A program made the position numbers and the translations under genes. Below are positions 53,134 through 62,280 of a stretch of DNA of 64,000 bases, one piece after another. Each line of letters begins with the position of its first letter. Within the stretch, counting starts at the first letter, position 1. The notes under the pieces are model-generated. The model was not told the origin of the DNA. It did no database searches and saw nothing but the letters and a program-made list of their open reading frames with translations. Source of the stretch: Clostridium beijerinckii (GTDB lineage Bacteria; Bacillota; Clostridia; Clostridiales; Clostridiaceae); contig NZ_CP073653.1 in NCBI RefSeq assembly GCF_018223745.1, forward strand, positions 3,992,001 through 4,056,000, given 5' to 3'.

Positions 53134-53150
53134 TCGAATTGACAATTCGA
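53134..53150. promoter_or_regulatory. Palindrome between thiolase and LysR, candidate LysR site
   Basis: TCGAATTGACAATTCGA, a 17-base perfect odd palindrome with 8-base arms. It contains the TTGACA (53139-53144) that could be the -35 box of the LysR gene, consistent with autoregulation and possible control of the thiolase. Confidence 0.55.
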
Positions 53151-53197
53151 TTTTTTCAATATATTATTGAATTAACATAAAGATCGGAGTGAAATTA

Positions 53198-54088
53198 ATG
53201 GATATAAGACATTTAAAAACTTTTAAAAGTATTATAGAAGAAGGTAATTTTTCAAATGCAGCAATGAAATTAGGGTATACTCAATCTACTGTTACCTCAC
53301 AAATTCAGCAGTTAGAGCAGGAACTCTCAATAAAATTATTCGAAAAAATTGGACGTAATATGGTACTAACTCCTTTAGGAAAAGAATTAATACCATACGC
53401 CGATGAATTGCTTAATACAGTGAAAAAAATTGAAAGCATTGGTAAATATGGCGATAACATTACAGGAGAATTAAAAATTGCTGTTGCAGAATCTTTAATG
53501 TCTTATAAATTACAGAATGTATTAGCTATGTTTAAAGAAAAAGCTCCTAATGTAAGACTTTCTATGGTTGCGCTCAATTGCTATGACATAAAAAATATGT
53601 TAGCTAGTGGTGAAATAGACCTTGGCTTGATGTATAATGTGGGAAGTAAAAATGAAAGTTTAAATGCTGTGAAGCTTTCTGATTTCGATGTAGCTTTAGT
53701 ATGCTCACCGCAATTTGAACAAGAAAAATTAGATTTCAGCACACCTAACCAAAAAATAAATACAAGCCTTATCATCAACGAAGTTGAATCCATTTATCGA
53801 AAAATACTTGAAAGTTATTTTTTTGATAAAAATATATTCCTAGATAATACAATCGAACTTGGCAGCATTGAAGCGATAAAAAAATGTGTTGCGAGTAATC
53901 TTGGAATTTCGTTTTTGCCTCGTTTTACAATAGAGGAGGAGCTTGAAAATGGTAAATTAAAAGAACTCAAAGCAGGCGACTTAAATGCTAAAATCACGGC
54001 AATTTATGCTTATCACAAGAATAAGTGGATCAGCCCTGCAATGTCTTTATTTATTGAATTGGTGAGAAAAGATTTTAATATTCAATAA
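53198..54088 (+). CDS. LysR family transcriptional regulator
   Basis: 296 residues from ATG 53198 (GGAG 8 bases upstream; the GTG at 53189 overlaps it). HTH at about 1-60 with LKTFKSIIEEGNFSNAAMKL and GYTQSTVTSQIQQLEQEL. The effector domain begins GELKIAVAESLMSY. CysB/CynR-like length. A 22-codon scrap of a close paralogue lies at 55026. Confidence 0.9.
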   Translation: MDIRHLKTFKSIIEEGNFSNAAMKLGYTQSTVTSQIQQLEQELSIKLFEKIGRNMVLTPLGKELIPYADELLNTVKKIESIGKYGDNITGELKIAVAESLMSYKLQNVLAMFKEKAPNVRLSMVALNCYDIKNMLASGEIDLGLMYNVGSKNESLNAVKLSDFDVALVCSPQFEQEKLDFSTPNQKINTSLIINEVESIYRKILESYFFDKNIFLDNTIELGSIEAIKKCVASNLGISFLPRFTIEEELENGKLKELKAGDLNAKITAIYAYHKNKWISPAMSLFIELVRKDFNIQ

Positions 54089-54166
54089 CTATAGATATAC
54101 AGCTTTAAAACTAAATTTATGTGGTAACTTACCGAAATCATAAATATTTTGATTCCGAAAAGCTAT

Positions 54167-54285
54167 GAAAATATCGCTGAAAGTTCTAAGCAGCAGGTTG
54201 TATCCACTTTAGCATGCTCCAACTTTCAGTTTGACAAGCTAAAATGGAACAACCTACAGCTAAGAACCTTTAACAGCTCATTTTC
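54167..54285. ncRNA. Long imperfect hairpin, possible structured RNA
   Basis: Left arm 54167-54213 and right arm 54238-54285 are inverse over about 47 bases, with long matching blocks such as AGGTTGT/ACAACCT, TTTAGC/GCTAAA and GTTCT/AGAAC. The loop is 24 bases. A 65-codon open frame crosses it but has no ribosome site or protein character. It lies 80 bases after the LysR gene. A terminator follows at 54419. Confidence 0.45.
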
Positions 54286-54418
54286 AAATGTTTTCTCCAC
54301 AAATATATTTATGATTTCTAGTGAAGATATGAACTCAAAGTTTTAGAAAATTCGTAAATATATTCATCTAATAAGTCTGATTATTGAATTGGATATCTAT
54401 ATTTCTATATAAAATTTT

Positions 54419-54450
54419 ACCCACCAGAATATATGACTTTTCTGGTAGGT
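54419..54450. terminator. Terminator hairpin
   Basis: ACCCACCAGAA pairs with TTCTGGTAGGT with one mismatch, followed by TCATTTT. Probably ends the transcript from the LysR region. Confidence 0.65.
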
Positions 54451-54598
54451 TCATTTTATCACTTACGTTATGCTTAAGCTATACGTCAATTTTTTATTCT
54501 TACAAATTTTGTATTTTTCTTCTACTATATATTTAGATCCTTGGGATAACTCCCCTAAATTGAGCCTATCATTATTAATAGTCTACCTAATTTACCAT

Positions 54599-54955
54599 TC
54601 AACGTTTTTTATTTTCTAGGTAGGTGATAATATCTTCTACATATCCATCATTAAACTCTGTCTCTCTTAATATATAATAATTGTTTTTATTTATACCATC
54701 TATATCAACCTTGTCTTTTATATATGGAGATATTAAGAGTAATGTATCTTCATCCTGAATTAAATTTTTTAGGTCATCATATGTAGAATCAACATGAACT
54801 TTATAATCCATATTTTTTTCTTTCAATTTTTGATTTAACTTTTCTTTCAGAGTTTCAGAAAGAGATTTTTTAAAAATATTTAATCCTCCATCCATTCCAA
54901 AGGGATTTGGTCTAGCCCCTACTATTACTTTGGCGATGATAATAATATTTTTCAA
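54599..54955 (-). CDS. Hypothetical cytosolic protein (TTG start)
   Basis: 118 residues from TTG 54955, 8 bases after GGAGG; an earlier TTG at 54970 is part of that site. The pattern of strand (KNIIIIAKVIVGARP), long charged helix (FKKSLSETLKEKLNQKLKEK), strand (YKVHVDS), then LLLISPYI and a C-terminal helix suggests a small Rossmann-like alpha-beta fold. I do not recognise the family. Confidence 0.55.
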   Translation of the reverse strand: MKNIIIIAKVIVGARPNPFGMDGGLNIFKKSLSETLKEKLNQKLKEKNMDYKVHVDSTYDDLKNLIQDEDTLLLISPYIKDKVDIDGINKNNYYILRETEFNDGYVEDIITYLENKKR

Positions 54956-55025
54956 TTTTATTTCCTCCAATATTTTCTCATATACTATATAATACCATAA
55001 ATTTAATTAAACCCCATGCTATTTA

Positions 55026-55091
55026 TCAAATGTAGTAATGAAATTAGAGTATATCCAATCTACTGTTAATTCACGAATTTACCATCTATAA
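55026..55091 (+). pseudogene. Scrap of a LysR paralogue HTH
   Basis: SNVVMKLEYIQSTVNSRIYH then a stop. It matches SNAAMKLGYTQSTVTSQIQQ of the LysR gene at 53198 codon for codon. Only about 21 codons survive. Evidence of a decayed duplicate of the regulator. Confidence 0.6.
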
Positions 55092-55275
55092 CAATGACTA
55101 TCAATCAAGTTATTAGCCCAAATTGGACTTCATCACTCCAAACAAAAAAATAGTAGCCCAATGATTACTCATGGATAGCTACTAATTTTTTAACTATTAT
55201 AAAATTATAGTGATACCAGTTGCCTAAGCAACTAGAATTATATATTATATGGTTTTAAAACATATTTCCGCATGT

Positions 55276-55352
55276 TTATTTGCCAAATTGTTCTTCCGTA
55301 ATATCAAGTGTCGAAAGGTTACCAGCGCCACTTTACTTTTCAAATTAGTCAA
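55276..55352 (-). pseudogene. Scrap of an SDR gene
   Basis: After AAAGGAG the frame reads (TTG)TNLKSKVALVT, the first strand of an SDR. It then jumps, through a deletion, to a segment that in the next frame reads DTLDITEEQFGK, the helix normally near residue 95. It parallels NKIALVTGG and LEVTEEEFDK in the intact SDR at 55549. A dead partial duplicate. Nothing else coding is seen from 54971 to 55548. Confidence 0.5.
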
Positions 55353-55548
55353 CGCATATTACTCCTTTTATCTAAAATCTCATAATATAGATTTTAGTCC
55401 AATCAGAGTATTATTATCTGTAGCTTTTACATCGGTATTTAGCGAAACAGATGCCAACGGAGTAACTATGGATTTCTAGAATCCATATATACACTCTTAA
55501 TCAACGCAAGCTTATAATCTCTTGTTGATCAAGAATAGTATCTTTTAA

Positions 55549-56313
55549 TTATAGTAAAGTACCGCCAGATGCTTCAATACGTTGACCTGTAACCCATCCC
55601 ATTTCATCCGTGCATAGACTAGCGACAACACCTCCAATATCAGAAGCTTCTCCAATTCTTCCTAGTGCAGCATGAGAACCAACAATATCTTTCAAACCTG
55701 GATTTTTAATATAAGTATCTCCACTAAATTCAGTGTTAACAGCTCCAGGCGCTATAGTATTCACTCTTATACCTCTAGCTCCTAATTCTACAGCTAAATA
55801 TCTAGAAAAAACTTCTACTGCACCTTTTGCAGAAGCATAAAGTCCAGAACCTGGGAATGTAAAGCGAGTTAATCCTGTTGAAGTGTTCACAATTCCACCT
55901 TTGTCAGCAATAAGCGGAATTAGTTTTTGTGTCAAAAAGAAAACTCCTTTAAAGTGTATATTAACTATTTTGTCAAATTCCTCTTCTGTAACTTCTAAAA
56001 TAGGAGTGTGATTTGAGATCCCAGCATTATTAATTAAAAAATCAAACTGCTCTCTATTCCATTTATCCTTTAAAACATCTGATAACTTATATGCAAAGGA
56101 ATCAAAGGAAGATATATTACTTACATCAAGCTGAATAGCAGCAGCTTTACCACCATTTGCTTCAATTTCTTTTACAACTTCATCTGCTTTTTCTTTTTGA
56201 TTATTGTAAGTGATAATTACATCTATTCCTTTTTTAGATAATGATATTGCAGAATTTCTGCCAATTCCACGACTTCCACCTGTAACTAATGCAATTTTAT
56301 TATTTGGGTTCAT
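55549..56313 (-). CDS. SDR family NAD(P)-dependent oxidoreductase
   Basis: 254 residues, classical SDR. TGGSRGIGRN (coenzyme loop), NNAGI, YASAKGAVEVFSR (catalytic Tyr and Lys) and NTIAPGAVNTEF. Glucose/3-ketoacyl reductase-like length. AAAGGAGAGG precedes the ATG. Divergent from the MerR gene 56543, with a MerR-type 19-base-spacer promoter. Confidence 0.9.
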   Translation of the reverse strand: MNPNNKIALVTGGSRGIGRNSAISLSKKGIDVIITYNNQKEKADEVVKEIEANGGKAAAIQLDVSNISSFDSFAYKLSDVLKDKWNREQFDFLINNAGISNHTPILEVTEEEFDKIVNIHFKGVFFLTQKLIPLIADKGGIVNTSTGLTRFTFPGSGLYASAKGAVEVFSRYLAVELGARGIRVNTIAPGAVNTEFSGDTYIKNPGLKDIVGSHAALGRIGEASDIGGVVASLCTDEMGWVTGQRIEASGGTLL

Positions 56314-56476
56314 AAAAACCTCTCCTTTAAATATTTATTAACCATTTAGAAATTAATATCTCATTATTTATACCGCTACTTATATTTCAAAGACAGTATT
56401 TCCTTAGTCATCAGTTTTAATATTAATCCAAGAAGGTATAAGTTACTTGAAATTTAATTTCCTATGATTTATACTC

Positions 56477-56507
56477 ATGTTAATACCTAGAGATATCTCT
56501 AGGTCAA
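56477..56507 (-). promoter_or_regulatory. MerR-type promoter with 19-base spacer
   Basis: On the minus strand TTGACC (56507-56502), 19 bases, TAACAT (56482-56477). The spacer holds ACCTAGAGATATCTCTAGGT (56485-56504), a perfect 20-base palindrome that overlaps the -35. An overlong spacer with an internal dyad is the signature of MerR activation by DNA twisting. Confidence 0.85.
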
Positions 56508-56542
56508 GCTTTTTTCAATAAATTTTAAAGGGGATTTTAAAA

Positions 56543-56965
56543 TTGACTTATACAATAAAAGATATATCAAAAATGTTTGGAATTTCTATATATACAATTC
56601 GTTTTTATGACAAAGAAGGACTTCTACCATTTGTCATGAGAAATAAGTCTGGAAACAGAGTTTTTACTGAATCAGACGTAAGTCTGTTTAGAACAATTTG
56701 CTGTCTAAAGAATACTGGCATGCAACTTAAGGATATAAAAAAGTATATTGATTTCTGCATGGAAGGTACTAGCACCATAGATTCACGAAAAGAATTACTT
56801 TTAGAACATCAAGAAGTAATTTTAAATCAAATAAATGAACTCAATGAAAATTTAGACCTTATTCATTTTAAAATAGAAAGGTATTCATCTCCTGACTCAG
56901 TCCAAATTATTAACGAAGAAAGGAAAAAATTTTATGATGAAAAACGTAAAAATAACTTGTTATAG
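56543..56965 (+). CDS. MerR family transcriptional regulator
   Basis: 140 residues. DISKMFGISIYTIRFYDKEG is the winged HTH with the MerR RFYDKEGLLP turn; FRTICCLKNTGMQLKDIKKY follows, then a coiled-coil dimer helix (LLLEHQEVILNQINELNENL). No C-terminal metal cysteines, so it belongs with the organic-ligand or aldehyde/NmlR-like group. The start at 56543 is TTG after AAAGGGGA. Divergent partner of the SDR. Confidence 0.88.
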   Translation: MTYTIKDISKMFGISIYTIRFYDKEGLLPFVMRNKSGNRVFTESDVSLFRTICCLKNTGMQLKDIKKYIDFCMEGTSTIDSRKELLLEHQEVILNQINELNENLDLIHFKIERYSSPDSVQIINEERKKFYDEKRKNNLL

Positions 56966-57349
56966 TAATCAAACTTGTTCCACTTAAACCTCTTGCTTCC
57001 TCTAAATATTTACATATGTACTATAAAACAGTTTTAATAGTACATATTTATATTTGAAACTATTCTCCTATAAACATATAATAAGTTATAAAATGATTCA
57101 TATGTAAATCTATTATAATTCTTCATAAAAATTATAATAGATGAAATATTCAATGTTAAGTTTATTAATTCTTCTAAAGAAACAATCTCCCTGCACATAC
57201 TGTATATTCATAATAACTATCTACTCCCTTAAGTTTTAACTAAATTATAATAAAATTATTATTTGCCAAAATACTTTTAATATGTATAACAATAAATTGA
57301 TACACTTAACGTCAGCATCAGAAGTCATATTTCAAGCAATACTCATTTA

Positions 57350-57432
57350 TGTGCTCTTTTTAATGGAGTAGGTAGTTTTTTATAAAGAGTATGTCGATAT
57401 AATCTCCATTGAGGAGTAGAAGCATCGTCTCC
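57350..57432 (-). pseudogene. Short C-terminal scrap, family unknown
   Basis: A startless frame reads FGDDASTPQWRLYRHTLYKK then LPTPLKRAHK and a stop. Conserved-looking but too short to name. It is the only coding trace in 56966-57445, which is otherwise AT-rich with short hairpins such as TCTATTATAATT/AATTATAATAGA. Confidence 0.25.
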
Positions 57433-57444
57433 AAAGAATTATAA

Positions 57445-57481
57445 ATAGCCTTAAACATTTTATATCAATGTTTAAGGCTAT
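57445..57481. terminator. Terminator of the CDF transporter
   Basis: ATAGCCTTAAACATT pairs exactly with AATGTTTAAGGCTAT around a 7-base loop, just past the stop at 57507. Confidence 0.8.
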
Positions 57482-57506
57482 CTATAGCATTTATTTTATA
57501 TATCAT

Positions 57507-58688
57507 TTAGTAAAACTCTCTATCGAAAGTAATGATACTCCTATAAGAAGGATTAATACTATATATGATATCTTGTATTTGAGCTTGTAGCTCCTTTTTT
57601 TCACTATCTTTAAAACTAGTCTTGTCCAATACCACATCAAATAATATAGTTTTTTCTTCACTTTTTCCAACAACTCTAAAATCATGCATAGATAATATAC
57701 CTTTTATTACTTTAATCTTTTCATAAACTACTTCTTTTAAGGCTGTAATCTCAGGGCTGTCTGTATTAATTGGATCCATATGAATTGAAAGATATACATT
57801 CATTCGTTTACCAATTTCCTTCTCGGCCTTATCTATAATATCATGCAGTTCCATAATCGATATATTACTTGGAACCTCAGCATGCAAAGAAGCCATATAT
57901 CTACCTGGTCCATAATTATGAATTACAAGATCATGTACTCCGCATATATATTTATAACTTATTACGCTGCTTTTTAGCTCTTCTACAAATTCCTTTTCTG
58001 GTGCTTTTCCAATTATAGTACCAAGCATTTCTCTTCCAAGTTCTATACCTGAATGGAGAATAAAGAGAGATACAATTAATCCTATATATCCATCAATAGG
58101 AAAAGTTGTAAACTTTGTAATAAGTAAAGAAAATGTAACCATAGATAGAACTAAGATATCAGTAAATGATTCTAATGCTGATGCTTTGAGTGCAGAGGAA
58201 TCAATAACATTACCTATATAATTTGTAAATCTATTAAGAAAAATTTGCAATGGTATTGCACACAGCATGCAAATAAAACTTACTTTATCAAAAGGTATAG
58301 TTACAGGATGTAAAACACGTAAAAACGAGCTTCTTAGAAATTCAAATCCTACTACAAGTATGGCACCAGAAAATAAAAGTGCAGTTATATACTCTATTCT
58401 TCCATAGCCAAAAGGATGTTTATCATCTGCCGGACGATTTGCAAGTTTAAAACTAAATATTGTAACTAACGAAGATAATGCATCTGTTAGATTATGAAAA
58501 GCATCTGCCGTAATGGCTATACTGTTTAGAAATAAACCAATAACAATTTCTAGAATAAGAATAGAAGAATTTATTATTATCCCAACATTTCCTCCAAGAG
58601 TCCCGTAGGATTGCCTTACTGATTGGGAACTTACATTTTTGTGGTCTTTAACAAATTTTCTTATTAAAAAATCAAAAATAGACTTCAT
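57507..58688 (-). CDS. Cation diffusion facilitator family transporter
   Basis: 393 residues. Six membrane helices from about 30 to 225. SIAITADAFHNLTDALSSLV carries the metal-site H-x3-D, and DKHPFGYGRIEYI the conserved G-x-x-R/x-E region. The second D-x3-D site is partly altered (SFTDILVLSM). A cytoplasmic CDF domain lies at about 230-310 (CGVHDLVIHNYGPGRYMASL), plus an extra C-terminal part of about 80 residues. It exports Zn, Mn or Fe in exchange for protons. The start has no perfect ribosome site nearby (GGTGGAAGGCGAAA). Confidence 0.9.
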   Translation of the reverse strand: MKSIFDFLIRKFVKDHKNVSSQSVRQSYGTLGGNVGIIINSSILILEIVIGLFLNSIAITADAFHNLTDALSSLVTIFSFKLANRPADDKHPFGYGRIEYITALLFSGAILVVGFEFLRSSFLRVLHPVTIPFDKVSFICMLCAIPLQIFLNRFTNYIGNVIDSSALKASALESFTDILVLSMVTFSLLITKFTTFPIDGYIGLIVSLFILHSGIELGREMLGTIIGKAPEKEFVEELKSSVISYKYICGVHDLVIHNYGPGRYMASLHAEVPSNISIMELHDIIDKAEKEIGKRMNVYLSIHMDPINTDSPEITALKEVVYEKIKVIKGILSMHDFRVVGKSEEKTILFDVVLDKTSFKDSEKKELQAQIQDIIYSINPSYRSIITFDREFY

Positions 58689-58831
58689 ATATTTCGCCTT
58701 CCACCGTTTTATCTTATTTATTCCACGTATGTTTATATACGCGTTTAATCAATAAATTAACACCATAAACTAACTCAATAATTCAGCGTATTATTAAGTA
58801 TTATACCATAAAATTCCTTATACAGCATAAT

Positions 58832-60701
58832 GGGAGTGTCGCAAAATGATTAAATTTTAATCAGGAGCGATGCTCCTTTTCGGTTTAAGCCAGCAAATCT
58901 CCAAATATTTGAAATACAATATTAATTATTTAAAGAATTCTGATTTTTAAGCACACTAAAATAAGCCTAGTTAATTTATTCCATAATTAGGCAGTAGGTT
59001 TCAATTCATGAAGATGATTCTGAGTTTTTTCATTTTGTATTTTTGAATGTAATTTGTTAATATTATAACCAAAACAAAGCAAAATAAATTCAGTTTGAAC
59101 GCTATTTTTTCCACGTGTTAAAAATCTATTGAATTCATAATCACTTTTTAGAACTCCAAATGCTCCTTCGACCTGAATAGATCTATTCATTCTTAATTTA
59201 GTTCCAAATTCAGTTGTAATATTTTTATAGGATATTTCACGCTTTTCCACAAAAGTTTTTGAAACCTGCATTTTTCTATTTCCTTTTGCTTTTGTGCATT
59301 TTACTTTGTAATCGCAATTATCACAGTTTTCGCATTCATACACAGTTACTTCTGATTTGTATCCACTTGCGGATTTTCTATAAATAATAGAGGTAGGTAT
59401 TAATTTTCTATTGTTATGACAAATATAAAAATCCGATTCAGCATCATATTTCATATTTTCGCGCTTACTTATATCATTTTTAAAACTTCTTTTTTTCCAC
59501 TTCTCATAAGTTTGTGGTTTTATATAAGGAGTTTGCTTATTTGATTCTAAGAATAAATAGTTTTCTTCGCTTTCATAACCTGAGTCTGCAATTATATTAA
59601 GATATTTACGACCAATTTTTTTCTTTCATATTATTAAGCATAGGTATTAATGTTGCTATATCATTTCTATCATCAAATATTCCGACGCCGGTTACGTATT
59701 CACTTTCAACTGCGATTTGCACATTATATGCAGGTTTTAATTGACTATTTCTCATATGATCATCTTTCATATGCATGAAAGTTGCGTCTGGATCAGTTTT
59801 AGAATAACTATTTCTTTTTGAAAATATTTTTTTACTCAAATTATATTTTTCTTCTCTCTCTTTATATTCAGATAGTTGCTCTGTCCACTTTTGAATTTTG
59901 GTTTTTCTTTTACCAATTCCATGAACAAACTCTATGTTTCTTTTCTTTTTTTCATATTCAAGCCATTGAAGAATTTTATCAATATCATCTATTAATGTTT
60001 CTTTCTGAACAGTAAATTTTTTTAATTCTCCAAGGTTAATATTTTCTAAAAGAACAAGAATTTTATCAAACATTTTTTCTTCATTTTTTAAAATAGTTTT
60101 TTTCCAAACAAATGTATAACGATTAGCATTCGCTTCGATTTTAGTACCATCAATAAATGCATTTTCAAATAGTATTTCATTTTGATTTGCTAAATAATTA
60201 ACTTGTTGATAAAATAAATCTTCAATTACCTCATTTGAAATATAGTCTTTACGAAATCTACTGATTGTAGCATGATCCGGTGCCTTATAACATTGAAGTA
60301 ACCACTTAAAATTTATATCTCTTTTGCATGCTTTTTCGATTTTCCTGCTTGAATAAATATTTTGAGAATAAGCATATGATATTATTTTGAACATAATTTT
60401 AGGTTCCACTGCCGGTTTTCTTCCAACGGAAGAGTACGCCTTATACAACTTCGTGTAATCTAATCCCTCCAATACATGGCTTAGCAAGCGGACTGAATCA
60501 TCTGATGGTATTAAATTTTCTAGATTTAATGGTAATATAAGTTGAAAATTATCATTAATCTCAGTATAATCTTTATTGTGTAATTTGGTTTTTAGCATAA
60601 GTAAATTATACAATGAATGTGAGTTCTTCGGAATTCACATTTTTTATATCTAAAAAAATGAGCCGCTACAAAACTAACTATGTTAGTTTTGCAACAGCCC
60701 C
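58832..60701 (-). mobile_element. IS1182-type insertion sequence, inactivated
   Basis: Terminal inverted repeats GGGAGTGTCGCAAAA (58832-58846) and, on the opposite strand, GGGGCTGTTGCAAAA (60701-60687) match at 12 of 15 positions. Between them lies one IS1182-family transposase broken by a frameshift. No clear target duplication is visible. Confidence 0.8.
58987..60613 (-). pseudogene. IS1182-family transposase, frameshifted
   Basis: The N-terminal frame (60613-59606, 335 codons) holds LNLENLIPSDDSVRLLSHVL, SYAYSQNIYSSRKIEKACKR, FENAFIDGTKIEANANRYTF (DDE Asp) and PAYNVQIAVE, and ends at NWS-stop. Adding one A to the A7 run near 59617 restores reading through IGRKYLNIIADSGYESEENY to the C-terminal DDE_Tnp_1_6 part: CENCDNCDYKVKCTKAKGNR and a FILLCFGYNINKLHSKI end at 58987. 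One base missing in a homopolymer; a sequencing error is possible. Confidence 0.85.
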
Positions 60702-60834
60702 ATCTTATTATATATTTAAAGCAAATGATCGGGAAAAACCTCACTTATTACTGATATGGTTCACCGTATCAGCAATAAGCGATACTCCATTTTCCTTACT
60801 CTCTTATTATATTTAGGCACAATATTTATTAATC

Positions 60835-62196
60835 CTAGTTTGCTACTACTTGATTATTTTTTATTTTATTATTAAAAATAATATATAGTATTGCTCCAGT
60901 TAAAAAGGTAATTATTTCTGTAATGGTCATAGACCATATAACACCATGCAATCCATAGAAATTATTCAATACTATTATGACAGGAATAAAAAGAATTCCT
61001 TGTGTAATTCCCATAATTGTTGATGGTATTCCTTGACCTGATGCTTGAAAGATTCCTGTAAATAATGTAGTAAATCCATTGAAAAGTGCGGAAATAAGCA
61101 TGGCTGCCATGATATAAACTCCGACACTTAATACTGCTGAATCATTAGAAAACAGACGAATAATTACATTTCTAAAAATAAAAACTAAAGTAACAAATCC
61201 ACCTGATAATCCTAAAATCCATAAAGCTGATTGTTTTATACTGTCTTTTAATCTCTTAAAGTTTTCATTAGAAAAATTATATGCAATTAAAGGGATAATT
61301 CCTAATGCGAGTCCCATTGCAAGGAATTCTGGTACTTGTACAAGTCTCAAGGCAATACCAAAACTAGCTACTACACTTTCTCCATATCTAATTGAATAAT
61401 TATTCAAAAGAAGTGTTGTAATAATTAGAAAACCAGCTAGGAACAATTCAGAAACCCCAACTTTATATATCTCTATTTTATCTTTAAGGGAAATATTAAA
61501 ATTCTTAATAAATCCTTTTAAATTCTCGCTTTTTGTTTCCAAGTAGTAAATATAATAAATTGATGAAGCTATATTAGCCAAAATCATTGATACTGCTACT
61601 CCAATAACATTAAATTTAAATACTAGTATAAATAATGGGTCAAATATAAGACCAAAAATTGTACTTACAACCATTCCGAACATTGATTCTTTTGATGCTC
61701 CTTCTGCTCTCACAACTTGCTCCAATGCGAAGTTCATTATAATTGCAAAACCACCAATAAACATAGTTAAAGAATAACTTTTTGTATAATTAATAATAGC
61801 AGAAGTATCTGCCCCCAAAATCTTAACAATAGGATTAAGTGCTATTATAGCAATTATTCCAAGCAAAATTCCTATGATAATACTGCTATAAAAAGAATAT
61901 CCAGCTATCTTCTTAGCTTTCTCTTTATCTTGTTTAGCAATAAGACGAGTTATAAATGTTCCGCCTCCAGCCCCTAACATATTTCCAAAAGCCATTAGTA
62001 TAGTGAAGATTGGTAGTCCTAAAGTGATAGCAGTTAACATATCTGTATTGTTTAATAGTCCAATAAAAAAAGCATTAATAACGTTATATATTGTACCTAC
62101 TGACATACCGATCATCATGGGAATAGATAAATGTGCAATTGCCTTAGTAATCGGTGCACTTTCTAAATAATATTCGTTTGAAAATTTTTGTTTCAT
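60835..62196 (-). CDS. MATE family multidrug efflux transporter
   Basis: 453 residues from ATG 62196 (GGAGG 8 bases upstream; the ATG at 62211 is part of that site). Twelve membrane helices in two similar halves. SAPITKAIAHLSIPMMIGM opens the first, GNMLGAGGGTFITRLIAKQD is the conserved loop, and ALALGIIPLIAYNFSNENFK is the matching second-half loop. Sodium- or proton-driven drug export. Second gene of a unit with MarR. Confidence 0.92.
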   Translation of the reverse strand: MKQKFSNEYYLESAPITKAIAHLSIPMMIGMSVGTIYNVINAFFIGLLNNTDMLTAITLGLPIFTILMAFGNMLGAGGGTFITRLIAKQDKEKAKKIAGYSFYSSIIIGILLGIIAIIALNPIVKILGADTSAIINYTKSYSLTMFIGGFAIIMNFALEQVVRAEGASKESMFGMVVSTIFGLIFDPLFILVFKFNVIGVAVSMILANIASSIYYIYYLETKSENLKGFIKNFNISLKDKIEIYKVGVSELFLAGFLIITTLLLNNYSIRYGESVVASFGIALRLVQVPEFLAMGLALGIIPLIAYNFSNENFKRLKDSIKQSALWILGLSGGFVTLVFIFRNVIIRLFSNDSAVLSVGVYIMAAMLISALFNGFTTLFTGIFQASGQGIPSTIMGITQGILFIPVIIVLNNFYGLHGVIWSMTITEIITFLTGAILYIIFNNKIKNNQVVAN

Positions 62197-62236
62197 AATT
62201 TCAGCCTCCATAATAAGTATTATTAGAATTCGTATT

Positions 62237-62250
62237 CTTAGAATTCTAAG
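62237..62250. promoter_or_regulatory. MarR operator between marR-like and MATE genes
   Basis: CTTAGAATTCTAAG is a perfect 14-base palindrome, preceded by a degenerate copy TTAGAATTCGTATTC at 62223. Matches the site at 62740-62753. Confidence 0.65.
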
Positions 62251-62280
62251 TTTTTAGTTATAAGTTATTATATTAATAAC

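Noticed and set aside
54167..54285. Integron attC site
   Set aside because: The arms are long and similar to attC in shape, but the conserved GTTRRRY / RYYYAAC ends are absent and no integrase is nearby.
54149..54346. 65-codon frame across the long hairpin
   Set aside because: No ribosome site; the inverted arms constrain the sequence instead of a protein.
55249..55479. 76-codon plus-strand frame
   Set aside because: It is antisense to the SDR scrap and lacks a start signal.
58832..60701. Target-site duplication of the IS1182-type element
   Set aside because: Flanking bases on the two sides do not match under any reasonable choice of the ends.
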